64,000 nucleotides of DNA from Cyclobacterium xiamenense (GTDB lineage Bacteria; Bacteroidota; Bacteroidia; Cytophagales; Cyclobacteriaceae). The notes under the pieces were generated by a model. That model was not told the DNA's origin, made no database searches, and worked only from the letters and a program-made list of their open reading frames with translations. The DNA is taken from NCBI RefSeq assembly GCF_009467825.1, contig NZ_WIOK01000025.1:23976-87975 (forward strand), written 5' to 3'. Position 1 is the stretch's first letter, and every line of letters starts with the position of its first letter. The position numbers were made by a program, and so were the translations under genes. This document shows, one piece after another, positions 55,985 through 64,000 of this stretch.

Positions 55985-56367
55985 AGAACAAGAACACCCT
56001 GCTGACAATACTTGTTACCCTTTTACTAACCGCCTGTAGTAGAGATGAGGAGGTGATCATAGAGGCCTTGGGAGTAGATTTTGGCTATCGAAACGGCGAA
56101 GTAATCCTTGAGGGCGATTGCGTTGATCCCAACCAAAATTTTGCAGTGCTGGTGCACGCCACCATGGGTAACTTCGGCACGCTTACGCCTCGGGAGTTTG
56201 ACGTCTTGGTAAACGATATCCTGTATAACGTGACATTTCGGGGAGAAGGCACCAAGCTGATTCCCGTCGAGCTGAAACAGGGTGAAAACATTGCCAGGAT
56301 TCCGGGAACGAATCACGAAGCACGGCTTGTTAAAAATGCTGCTCCAGCATTTGAACGGGTAGAGTGA
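55981..56367 (+). CDS. small lipoprotein of the collar-giant operon
   Basis: This 128-residue lipoprotein has lipobox Cys19 (LLTACS). Mature residues are beta-rich: VDFGYRNGEVILEGDC, FAVLVHATMGNFGTLTP, FDVLVNDILYNVTFRG. That suggests a small sandwich domain. I do not recognise the family. The ATG overlaps the preceding stop by four bases (ATGA), so it is translated with the satellite gene. As the only lipid-anchored member it could hold the operon's products to the outer membrane (inference). It is the last gene of the module; no clear terminator follows. Confidence 0.75.
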   Translation: MKNKNTLLTILVTLLLTACSRDEEVIIEALGVDFGYRNGEVILEGDCVDPNQNFAVLVHATMGNFGTLTPREFDVLVNDILYNVTFRGEGTKLIPVELKQGENIARIPGTNHEARLVKNAAPAFERVE

Positions 56368-56894
56368 TGGATTCTTTCCGGTTCGTTTACTACCCGAAAT
56401 GATTCGGTCCTATTGCCCAAACACTGCTAAAACCCGTATGCATGATACTCAGGACCGTGCTGTCGTTCTTTTTACCTCATGCGATTCAAATACCTCTCCA
56501 ACAGGGTATGTCCATCTGATCTGATAAAATGGTATTTCCGTTTACTGGCTAACAGCAACCAGTGCCGATAGTTTCCTTGTAACTACATTTCTTGCCCTAC
56601 TACTAGAGCAGGAAAATTACGCAAAACACCAACCAGCATTTTCCTATTCATTGAACGAAAAGTCGCCGGGTGGCCGATACGATCAAGCGGCGTTGTCACA
56701 TTCCTTTTCACCCTGGGATTGGACCAAAGAGAAAAGTCTTGGCAGACGATTCCAACAGAACCAATTTCCTTACCATTTCTTGGTAAAACCAACCCAAAAT
56801 CGGATTTCTATGCAATAGGCAAAGGCCAATGGGCCCCAACTGCCCCTTATTCCAAAACTGAAGTCGCAACCAGGTACTTGTCCCGTGCGGCTTT
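56368..56894. other. convergent gap without a gene
   Basis: About 530 bases lie between the lipoprotein and the convergent multi-domain gene. Frames on both strands show no protein-like sequence. No T-tailed hairpin was recognised, although two convergent operons end here. Confidence 0.4.
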
Positions 56895-59800
56895 TTACTC
56901 GTCCAGCTCCCGGGCGGTCCAGGGTTTGGTTCGCCCGGAGACCTCCGCACGGGTTCTCGCAACCATTTCCGGAGCAACCGCACGTGATCCGTTACCGAAT
57001 TCCTTGCGGATGTACGTGAGGACATCAGCGATCTCCTGATCCCTCATTCCACCCATGGGAGGCATGGGAATGGACTGGGTTCCGGCACCGTATTGCTCTC
57101 CCGCTACGTCTAGGGGACCGGTAAGCCCATTGAGCACGATTTTGATAAGCTTCGTTTCGTCTCCGGTGACCCGCTTTGAACCCAGCAAGGGTGGATACAC
57201 CCCCGGCAGACCCTTACCACCTGGCTGATGGCATGCCAGGCAGGCCTTTTCATACAAGGCTTCGCCAGCTGAAACGACCGCAGGTCCCTGATCCAGAAGC
57301 TCCCGCAGAAAGTCATTTTGAACCTTGGATGTGGGGTTAAGTTCCCCCTCCTGAAAAGGAGTCTCCCAGAGAAGTTGAAGGGACCTCGCACTCTGCCTCA
57401 ACGCGTACCGCAGAAAGGGGTCTAACGCGTGTTCGAGCGCTGCGGTTACCACTTCGATCGCAGGGGTCTCCCGCAGGTAGCTGGCGGCTATCACGGCCTC
57501 CAGGCGGACCCTGGGGTGGTCGTCATTTACGAGTTCCCGTAGCCGACCAAGGGCTCCACCTTCCAGCCGGGACGCCCAGTCTCCCAGCACACGGGCACCA
57601 TAAGCCCGAATCCGGAAATCCTTCGACTGCAACAGGCGATCGAGCAGCTCCGGTCGAACAGTTTCATGGGCCTGGTAGACCCCTATCAATTCGAGAAGAA
57701 ACTGATCTTTTTGCTCTTGAAGGTCAAGTGCATCTGCCGCGGCCACAACCGTTTCCGTTGGCTGGTAATAAAGCAAGCGTTTCGCCTGGTAGCGCAACCA
57801 TCGCTCCTGAGAACCCAAAAGTGCAAGCAGTTGGCCCTCATCCATTGCAGATAGCTCGGGGTAGGTTAAGGACGACCTGGCATCTGCGGTGATCCTCCAA
57901 ATACGGCCATGTGACTTGTCGCGACGTGGATCGGCATAGCTCGCCTGGTAGTGACCGATAATCGGGTTGAACCAATCTGCCACATACAATGCCCCATCAG
58001 GCCCCACAGAGACATCCACCGGGCGAAATGAATTATCGGCCGAGGTGATCAATCGGGGAAGCTGTCTGGTAGCAAACCCTGCACCTGCATCCTGGAATTG
58101 GTGCACTTCCACCACCGATCCGAAGTATCCGCCGATCAGTGCCGCGCCTTGCAGCGCTTCGGGCATGGCTGATGTTCCAATGATTTCCAGGGATGTGGTT
58201 TTGGGCGAAGTCTCAAAAAGGGGGCCTACGTCGTGATATTGCTCCGGATTGTTCGTTTGGTAGGCCTTGTTCGGATCCTCATGGTAGCGGGAACCGTCCT
58301 GTTCCGGAAAAGGAACCAATCCGGGCACGGTCCAATAGCCTTCCGGGCGGTCTCCGGTCTTGTGAAAGACCTGGCCGTAGTCATCAAACGCGACGCCCCA
58401 GCAATTGGCGCCGGCCATTCCTCCTCCGAAGAAACTCTCCAATTTTAAGCGGCGGGGGTGATAGCGCCAAACCCCGGCCCGGTCCAGACGGGCAACGCCA
58501 TGTGGGGTCTCCACGCGGGAAATGGCGTGGAGACCCTGGGTAAACCACAGCGTCCCATCCGGTCCATGCGTAATGCTGTTTACCAGTTGATGCGTATCGC
58601 CTACGCCAAAACCGGAGAATAGTACCTGCCGCTCATCGGCCTTTTTGTCTCCGTCGGTGTCATGGAGATAAAGAATTCGATCGAAGTCGCACACGTAAAG
58701 CCCGTCTGCACCCGGTTCTATGCCTTGTACCATTTTCAGGTTTTCGGCAAAGCGCCAGGAGCTCTCTGCGACCCCGTCGCGGTCACGATCCTCCAGGACT
58801 TGAATGTAATCCTGCGCAGGCATCCCGGCCAGGGTCTGCGGGTAGGAAGGTGAACATGCGACATAGAGTCTTCCGTCCTCGTCCCAGGCGAATTGCACGG
58901 GATTCACGACTCCTTCCAGCTCTGAAGCGAAGAGATTGACCGAATACCCTTCGGCGGTCGTGAACCCGGCCAGTTGTTCTTCTGGTGTCAACGCATCGAT
59001 CTCACTGTACACCACCGGAGCGACCGAGACTCCCGGTGCTTCTTTACCAGCGATCCGGTCGTAAATGACGGCATCTGCGTTTTCCACAAGGGGCAGCTGC
59101 TGCTCAAAAGCGACCTGCAGCGAGGGCTCAGCCCCGGCCCCCTGCCCATACAGCTGATTCACACGGTCTCCATAGACAAAGGACCAGTTTGCCGGCCGCC
59201 AAAAATCGAACCACAGGCGATTTTTTTGAACGATGGCGCGACGGACCTCCTCCGAAGGTAGCTCCCCGATTTCAACATCCAACTGCCGGGCAATTTCCTC
59301 ACTCACCAAGCGTAGTCCCTCCGGTGTCAGGTGGATTCCATTTTCAGTGAGCCGATTCCCGTATGGCATCCTGGTCAAATCCACGAACAGCGCGTTGCGT
59401 TGGGAGGCGATCTTTTCCATCGATTTCACATACAACTGAAGATCGTCATTCCTTTCCCTAAGATCGGGTGCATGGGAAGCGAGCGGTTTTTCAAAACGGA
59501 TGGGAGACACCAGCACCAACTTGTGGGTCCGGCGGGAAAATTGATCCAGCAACTGGTTGTAGGCTGCTTCGAAATCCGCCAGTCGGTCCGGTCCATCCAG
59601 TGCTTCCATCTGACCAAATTGAGCCAGGATCACCGTAGCGCCCACCGCATCCAGTTGATCGCTCCAATCGCCGAAGTTCAGGTCACGCCATTGCTCATAG
59701 ACCACATCCCCTTCCCATGCCATCGAACGAAAACGGGGCCGTTTCCTGGCAAAACCTGCCGCCAACAGCGACTCCAATTCGCCCGATCGTTGCTCACGCA

Positions 59801-60713
59801 CAAAATTATCCTGACCGACAAATACGACCACATCTTCTTCTAGCAACTGGAAGGTGCCGTCTTCGAAGGCGGGAACGGGTGCCCGGGTCTGTAAGGTTCC
59901 CAAACGACTCATGATAGCCTCATTGGATGGGAAGACGGTATCATCCAACTCCTTAATTTGAAGGTTACGGAATGAAATTTCTGCGTTGCTGTCGCCATGG
60001 ATCTGCAAGGCAATGTGTCCTTCCAGCGGAATATCTTCCTCCTGCTCCCGATAGGTAATCGTCCTTTGACCATTGAGAAGGATCGTCACCTGCTTGCCAC
60101 GGGCAATGACTTCGTATCGATTCCATTGGCCCGGCCGCTCAATCGAAGCAACGAAATCGGGGTCTGCTTCCGCCAGGAAACGTTTGCGCCGCGACTCATC
60201 GTAGAGGTAACCCGTGTAGCCTGCACCGATGTCTGCCTGGTAACCGATCATCTCATTTGCCGGGTGGCTGGTTCGTTGGCTGCGAAACTGCACGCCACCA
60301 TTCACGAATCCTTCTGTGCCCACAAGCCGGTATTCGAGCCGCAGGTGAAAGTTTTTGTAGACCTTGTCCGTCGCCAGGAATTCGTTGCGCGGATTCCCCT
60401 TCAAACTGCCACCCGTAATGACGCCATCCTTACTGCGCCAAACCGATGCTGTGTGGGCATTCCAACCCCGGAATGACTGCCCGTCAAAAAACGTATCCGA
60501 AGGGATTTTGGAGGGAACACATGCAGACAGCCAGGATGCGAAAAAAACGAGCAGTAAGCACCCAATGTTCCGACGAATAGACGGACAATGGGTTAATGGG
60601 AAATTTACCCGCGCCTGACTGGCTAAAGCGGTGATGGGGATTTTTGCGGATTCAATAACAAGATTGCGTTGCCGTTGGTATTTTCTGCTGGGAAGGCTTT
60701 TATTTTTTGGCAT
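56895..60713 (-). CDS. DUF1080 / SGNH-like / PVC-type heme dehydrogenase fusion lipoprotein
   Basis: This protein has 1272 residues from the ATG at 60711-60713; a start at 60767 would overlap the rhomboid gene by 8 bases. Lipobox Cys65 (LSAC) sits unusually far from the start. Domains: DUF1080 (3-keto-glycoside hydrolase-like, about 73-254); an SGNH-like domain (about 293-482) whose nucleophile block reads VVFVGQDNF with no Ser, while the NGIHLTPEGL block is kept, so esterase activity is doubtful; a PVC-type propeller dehydrogenase (about 594-947); HEAT-like repeats (about 950-1110); and a c-type cytochrome with CLACH at 1158-1162. Such dehydrogenases of Planctomycetes and Bacteroidota are thought to oxidise sugars in the periplasm. 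DUF1080 with heme dehydrogenase in one chain fits 3-keto sugar metabolism. Confidence 0.85.
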   Translation of the reverse strand: MPKNKSLPSRKYQRQRNLVIESAKIPITALASQARVNFPLTHCPSIRRNIGCLLLVFFASWLSACVPSKIPSDTFFDGQSFRGWNAHTASVWRSKDGVITGGSLKGNPRNEFLATDKVYKNFHLRLEYRLVGTEGFVNGGVQFRSQRTSHPANEMIGYQADIGAGYTGYLYDESRRKRFLAEADPDFVASIERPGQWNRYEVIARGKQVTILLNGQRTITYREQEEDIPLEGHIALQIHGDSNAEISFRNLQIKELDDTVFPSNEAIMSRLGTLQTRAPVPAFEDGTFQLLEEDVVVFVGQDNFVREQRSGELESLLAAGFARKRPRFRSMAWEGDVVYEQWRDLNFGDWSDQLDAVGATVILAQFGQMEALDGPDRLADFEAAYNQLLDQFSRRTHKLVLVSPIRFEKPLASHAPDLRERNDDLQLYVKSMEKIASQRNALFVDLTRMPYGNRLTENGIHLTPEGLRLVSEEIARQLDVEIGELPSEEVRRAIVQKNRLWFDFWRPANWSFVYGDRVNQLYGQGAGAEPSLQVAFEQQLPLVENADAVIYDRIAGKEAPGVSVAPVVYSEIDALTPEEQLAGFTTAEGYSVNLFASELEGVVNPVQFAWDEDGRLYVACSPSYPQTLAGMPAQDYIQVLEDRDRDGVAESSWRFAENLKMVQGIEPGADGLYVCDFDRILYLHDTDGDKKADERQVLFSGFGVGDTHQLVNSITHGPDGTLWFTQGLHAISRVETPHGVARLDRAGVWRYHPRRLKLESFFGGGMAGANCWGVAFDDYGQVFHKTGDRPEGYWTVPGLVPFPEQDGSRYHEDPNKAYQTNNPEQYHDVGPLFETSPKTTSLEIIGTSAMPEALQGAALIGGYFGSVVEVHQFQDAGAGFATRQLPRLITSADNSFRPVDVSVGPDGALYVADWFNPIIGHYQASYADPRRDKSHGRIWRITADARSSLTYPELSAMDEGQLLALLGSQERWLRYQAKRLLYYQPTETVVAAADALDLQEQKDQFLLELIGVYQAHETVRPELLDRLLQSKDFRIRAYGARVLGDWASRLEGGALGRLRELVNDDHPRVRLEAVIAASYLRETPAIEVVTAALEHALDPFLRYALRQSARSLQLLWETPFQEGELNPTSKVQNDFLRELLDQGPAVVSAGEALYEKACLACHQPGGKGLPGVYPPLLGSKRVTGDETKLIKIVLNGLTGPLDVAGEQYGAGTQSIPMPPMGGMRDQEIADVLTYIRKEFGNGSRAVAPEMVARTRAEVSGRTKPWTARELDE

Positions 60714-60759
60714 TATACGATCAGTCTGCCTATTATTTATATACAATGTTCGCACCTTT

Positions 60760-62250
60760 TTATTCATTTCGTCGTAATTTACCTGTCAGTTCTGTTATTA
60801 TCAAATCAATCTTTTGGTTGTATTCGTCAATCTGATTTTGGTATTTGTCCGTGTCTTCCTCAATAGCTTTATAAAGAAGTTCATAGCTTTTAACTCTAAG
60901 TTCACAATACTCTTTTAGTTTGCTATTTCTTTTTCTGATTGGTAATGGTAAGTCAAGTTCTCTAAAACTGATAATGAGTTTTATGTTCTCATTCCAATAA
61001 TAAAGTCCACGGTCTTTAATTTCAGAAAGGATTTTATCGTTTGGTGTTCCTTCGGGTAGGTTGTAAACTTCTAAAGCCATTGATTCCATCGAAAAAAATC
61101 GCTCCATTTCTTTTTCATATTGTCCAATGTCATTTGGTAAAGCCTTATAAACTGTGAATGAAGAAATCAATAGTGCAACTGTCAAGGCACCGATTGTCAA
61201 AAACTTGATAGCTTTATTTTCAAACTGTTTTAAGCTTGGAACAAAGGCGTAACCAATAATAAGACCGCTTATAAATCCGCCAATATGTGCAGCATTGTCA
61301 ATACCGCTATTAGGTTTTAGTCCATTCAGTATGTTGTAACCTACAAAAACCGCCATACTTGTCAATAGTGCTTTTTTTACAGATTTGTCAAGCAGATTTG
61401 TTGTCAGCACAGCAAGAAAAACTCCATACATCCCGAAGATAGCACCTGAAGCACCTGCACTTATTGCCAAGTCGTGCCACCATAAGCTTGTCATACTCGC
61501 AGCAATACCTGAAATTAAATACGAAGCTAAAAATCGTGTCTTTCCGAGATACGGCTCAAGTAAAAGTCCAATGTAAAGCAATGCATAAATATTTAGAAGC
61601 AAATGCAAAATTCCAATATGTAAAAAGCAAGCCGTAAATAATCTCCACCATTGTCCTTCTAATGTCATTGGTCGGAAATTGGCTCCCCAGTTTAGTAAGT
61701 CTTGGTTGTCTGGTAGAAGTATATGAACTCCTGAAATCAACATAATTATAAAAACGAGTAGATTAATATTTATCAGAATTGGAGATATAAAGTATCCTTC
61801 GGTTGGTGTAAATACAGAAAAGAAGTTTGTTATTTTCTCTTTTGTTGTTGAAGGTGGTTTGCTTAAAATATCATCTTCTTTTGATGCATAGCCTTGTCGT
61901 AGTTCTGTAAGTTTTGTTTCAATTTCTTCTTGTCTCAATGAGCTATTTATTTCTTCAAATTTTGAAAGCAATGCTTCGATATTTTTCTTGTTTTTACCCC
62001 AATCCGTTAATTGACTTCCTGTGCACTCGCTTTTTAGATTTGCAACTCCATTGTCAATTTTAACCGTAACTTCTTCGCTCCAAGAACTCCAAGAAAATTT
62101 TGTGTAAGCGATAAATCCTGTCTCACTGACGAAACTTACATTCCAGTCAAGTTTGAATGCAGCTTCTATTGCAAAAAATAAAAAATGTTCTCTGTCAAGA
62201 TTGTCAAGTTGGTAGTCTTGAACGTATTTAGGTGAAAATCCAAATGCCAT
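60760..62250 (-). CDS. rhomboid family intramembrane serine protease
   Basis: This 496-residue membrane protein starts with a soluble domain (about 1-150). The rhomboid core (about 155-345) has a WRLFTACFLHIGILHLLLN segment, catalytic Ser268 in GASGAIFG and His322 in NAAHIGGF, so the Ser-His dyad is complete. The C-terminal ~130 residues are a charged helical tail. Rhomboids cleave membrane proteins inside the bilayer; the substrate here is unknown. The gene is markedly AT-rich compared with its neighbours (many AAA, TTT and ATT codons), which suggests recent acquisition. Its last 8 bases overlap the upstream-most possible start of the dehydrogenase fusion. The fusion probably starts later, so linkage is weak. 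Confidence 0.88.
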   Translation of the reverse strand: MAFGFSPKYVQDYQLDNLDREHFLFFAIEAAFKLDWNVSFVSETGFIAYTKFSWSSWSEEVTVKIDNGVANLKSECTGSQLTDWGKNKKNIEALLSKFEEINSSLRQEEIETKLTELRQGYASKEDDILSKPPSTTKEKITNFFSVFTPTEGYFISPILININLLVFIIMLISGVHILLPDNQDLLNWGANFRPMTLEGQWWRLFTACFLHIGILHLLLNIYALLYIGLLLEPYLGKTRFLASYLISGIAASMTSLWWHDLAISAGASGAIFGMYGVFLAVLTTNLLDKSVKKALLTSMAVFVGYNILNGLKPNSGIDNAAHIGGFISGLIIGYAFVPSLKQFENKAIKFLTIGALTVALLISSFTVYKALPNDIGQYEKEMERFFSMESMALEVYNLPEGTPNDKILSEIKDRGLYYWNENIKLIISFRELDLPLPIRKRNSKLKEYCELRVKSYELLYKAIEEDTDKYQNQIDEYNQKIDLIITELTGKLRRNE

Positions 62251-62308
62251 ATTTCTTTTTGCTATTTTTGGGATGTCGTCTTTTCATAATTGGTACTAAT
62301 CCGGTCAT

Positions 62309-62329
62309 GCAAGGGAATTTCACCCTTGC
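62309..62329. repeat. stem-loop GCAAGGG...CCCTTGC
   Basis: Seven-base arms pair exactly across a seven-base loop (AATTTCA). It is about 60 bases upstream of the rhomboid start and may be a regulatory hairpin or a repeat-element end. Confidence 0.4.
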
Positions 62330-62341
62330 CTTCCCGGAGAA

Positions 62342-62359
62342 CTCCCGAAAAGTCGGGAG
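62342..62359. repeat. stem-loop CTCCCGA...TCGGGAG
   Basis: Seven-base arms pair exactly across AAAG. Together with the stem-loop at 62309 it forms a tandem hairpin pair. The CCCGA/TCGGG arms resemble the palindrome at 10914-10929. Confidence 0.4.
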
Positions 62360-62758
62360 CTCGTCAGGATGTTGTCACTGTGAATATAAGGTTATTCATG
62401 ATTGGACCAATTCCCAATGATCGAAAAACGAACGGGACGGTACTTGTACCGCTTTCTAGCGCCAGCGAACGAGCGCCTTGTTGTACAAGTCATTTACCCA
62501 TTGCAGTAGTCGATGGGTTAATTCCCGCCTATTAAACATATCTCCTACCACCGTAAATCCAGCAGCAGGAGCCGTTTTGAAAACTTCCATGCAGTAAAAT
62601 GATTTCTGCCGATTCACTGCTTCTCGGCGTACGTAAAAGCAGCAGCGGTTAAAAGCCATCACCTTTACGGATATACACGTACCTTGTATTAATATTTATT
62701 CCGTTGCAAATACGCACCGACCCCGCTATTACGTATACAGTATATTGCTCTGTAAAAA

Positions 62759-63904
62759 TTAAAACATCCAAGATTTGAATGGCACTAAATCAAATGTAAA
62801 TAAATAGATGCTAATTGCAGCGAAAACCAGGCTTAGTCCTAAAACATAAATTTTTAGTAATCCGGAACTACAGGTTCTGCTGTTTTTAAAGCTGGTAAGC
62901 ATTGCAGCGATAGAAAACAAACCGAAAAGTAGGGTCAAAATGAATACAGCAATAGATGTAGGGCTTATTTTTCCGACAGTATCCAAAAGCTTCCATGTTT
63001 CGAGCGGAGAAGACGTCGAAGGAGGCACTATAAATGCCAATGTCATAGCAGCGAGCAACATTGAAAAAATAGCAGCACTCACCAACTGAATAGAAGGTTG
63101 AAAGGTTACTTCACTTCTAGTTACATATTTCAGGAATAGTCTTATCAGCAAAATCAACGGCAGGGCAAAAATCATTAGCATACAAAAAACAAAAAAGGCC
63201 ACACTTCCCCATACCGAAATTGCAGCGACCTTTTTCAGGTTGCCGGAAGATTTTCCGTTTTGTAAAATGAAATTTCCTTGCCAGTCTTCTCCCACAAAGA
63301 ACCAGTTTTTATATCCTTCCTCATCAGTAAAATAAACATGTTGCGCTCCGTCGTCATAAAGCTTGTACTTTGTTGAATTGGTAAGCGACCGGTAAAATAA
63401 TTCACCGCCTTTTTCATCAATCCAGCAAATGTTCAGTATCGGATGTAAAAAAGCACCTATCTTACCCGTATTGCTTGGTGTATGTAAAGGCCTGTAATAG
63501 CCTATACTATCTTTTCTTTTTGACGGTTTATCTCCCGCGGGGACCCAGGTATTTTCAGGATCCACAATAAAATTTTGTAAGGCTGTGATCACAGGGTATA
63601 ACGGAGAAAGTTCCGTAGTGGAGGCAACAAAAAATGCCCGGTCTAATTCGGGAATAACGATCATGTAGGAACCAAAACTCGGTTGCTCCCCCGAATGCCC
63701 GATTATTTTAACACCCTTGAAACGATCCGACCAAAGTCCTAAACCATATCCTATTTCATAATTCGATTTCCCAGACAACGTTGAACGAGCGGTGGTCATT
63801 CGGTCAATTGATGCAGGGGAAAGAATCGTGATACCATCAATGGTTCCTCGACGAAGAAACAACTGGAGGTATTTAGCCATAGCTATGCTATTGGTGAACA
63901 TCAA
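62759..63904 (-). pseudogene. 5'-truncated beta-lactamase-family serine hydrolase
   Basis: The 381 codons encode the C-terminal part of a class C beta-lactamase/serine-hydrolase-type protein. NSIAMAKYLQLFLRRGTIDG and GHSGEQPSFGSYMIVIPE (the HxG motif equivalent to KTG) lie at the N-terminal end, followed by a linker domain and four membrane helices in the last ~160 residues. The SxxK nucleophile and YxN motifs, which should precede by some 150 residues, are missing. Upstream of the first in-frame ATG/TTG a stop codon lies within about 33 bases, and then a strong terminator hairpin follows. The gene has therefore lost its catalytic N-terminus, probably by deletion or recombination at about 63905-63940. 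It should not be an active enzyme. Confidence 0.7.
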
Positions 63905-63945
63905 TGCTATTAAGTTAAGAAAAAAACAGCTCTAGAGGCCAAAAT

Positions 63946-63974
63946 AAGCCGGTTTTCCTTATGAAAACCGGCTT
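63946..63974 (-). terminator. strong stem-loop terminator at the right edge
   Basis: Perfect 12-bp arms, AAGCCGGTTTTC (63946-63957) and GAAAACCGGCTT (63963-63974), surround a 5-base loop. On the minus strand the stem is followed by ATTTTGG, so it probably ends a minus-strand gene lying beyond the right edge of the window. It may also act weakly on the plus strand. Confidence 0.6.
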
Positions 63975-64000
63975 GCTTTAAGTAACTTAAAGCTTCTAAA

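Larger units (their letters stand above)
62251..62758. other. intergenic region with two stem-loops
   Basis: About 500 bases lie between the rhomboid and beta-lactamase-like genes. Two hairpins are listed separately. A 68-codon minus-strand frame (62456-62662) has no identifiable motif. No other gene is visible. Confidence 0.4.

Noticed and set aside
60714..60767. Start of the dehydrogenase fusion overlapping the rhomboid stop, as translational coupling
   Set aside because: The overlap could be chance: the next ATG (60713) is equally good and the lipoprotein signal lies far downstream of both.
62456..62662. 68-codon minus-strand frame between rhomboid and beta-lactamase-like genes
   Set aside because: No recognisable motif, no promoter and no partner; too short to support.

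Overview
The window looks like a chromosomal segment of a polysaccharide- and glycoprotein-degrading member of the Bacteroidota, probably environmental and of the Cytophagia/Saprospiria type. The reasons are a SusC/SusD pair, two proteins with type IX secretion (T9SS) type A C-terminal sorting domains, many lipoprotein signals, hybrid-type propeller/AraC regulation and promoter-like TAnnTTTG boxes. No rRNA, tRNA, CRISPR array, intact insertion sequence or prophage was found.

Layout. (1) 0.2-3.7 kb is a more AT-rich accessory patch: a SASA-type acetylesterase, a vapBC-like toxin-antitoxin pair, a DUF433 antitoxin-like gene, a Uma2-family nuclease and a broken LytTR-type response regulator. (2) 3.7-16.6 kb is a minus-strand polysaccharide utilisation locus. 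In transcription order it holds a GH127 lipoprotein, SusC, SusD, a DUF3863-like secreted protein, an M3-like metallopeptidase and an S10 serine carboxypeptidase. A beta-L-arabinofuranosidase-type enzyme next to two exported peptidases suggests arabinosylated (extensin-like) glycoprotein as substrate; this is inference. (3) 17-34.5 kb continues the catabolic theme: a YegP-like protein, a polytopic membrane protein, two sulfatases flanking a Na/Pi-type transporter, a secreted clan GH-A glycosidase with duplicated carbohydrate-binding-like modules, a phosphonatase-like HAD enzyme, a lipoprotein, a beta-helix lyase-like protein with a DUF1961-like tail, and an M28 peptidase. (4) 34.6-41.8 kb is mixed: a flavin amine oxidase, an outer-membrane barrel, a Crp-type regulator, a PLP aminotransferase, an LCIB-type carbonic anhydrase homologue, a stand-alone receiver and a small membrane protein. 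(5) 42.7-56.4 kb is the most unusual part. A membrane-anchored propeller/AraC regulator is followed by four tightly linked genes: a secreted phage-collar-like protein, a 2854-residue LamG/T9SS giant, a satellite sharing a domain with the giant, and a small lipoprotein. (6) 56.9-62.3 kb holds a lipoprotein fusing DUF1080, an SGNH-like domain, a propeller dehydrogenase, HEAT repeats and cytochrome c, plus an AT-rich rhomboid protease gene. (7) At the right edge is a beta-lactamase-family gene that has lost its catalytic N-terminal half, next to a strong terminator.

Together most genes serve capture, surface processing and uptake of complex, partly sulfated or acetylated glycans and glycoproteins. 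The 45.6-56.4 kb module is the best candidate for an undescribed surface system. Its gene order, 1-4 bp overlaps and shared domain are visible in the sequence; its function is unknown.
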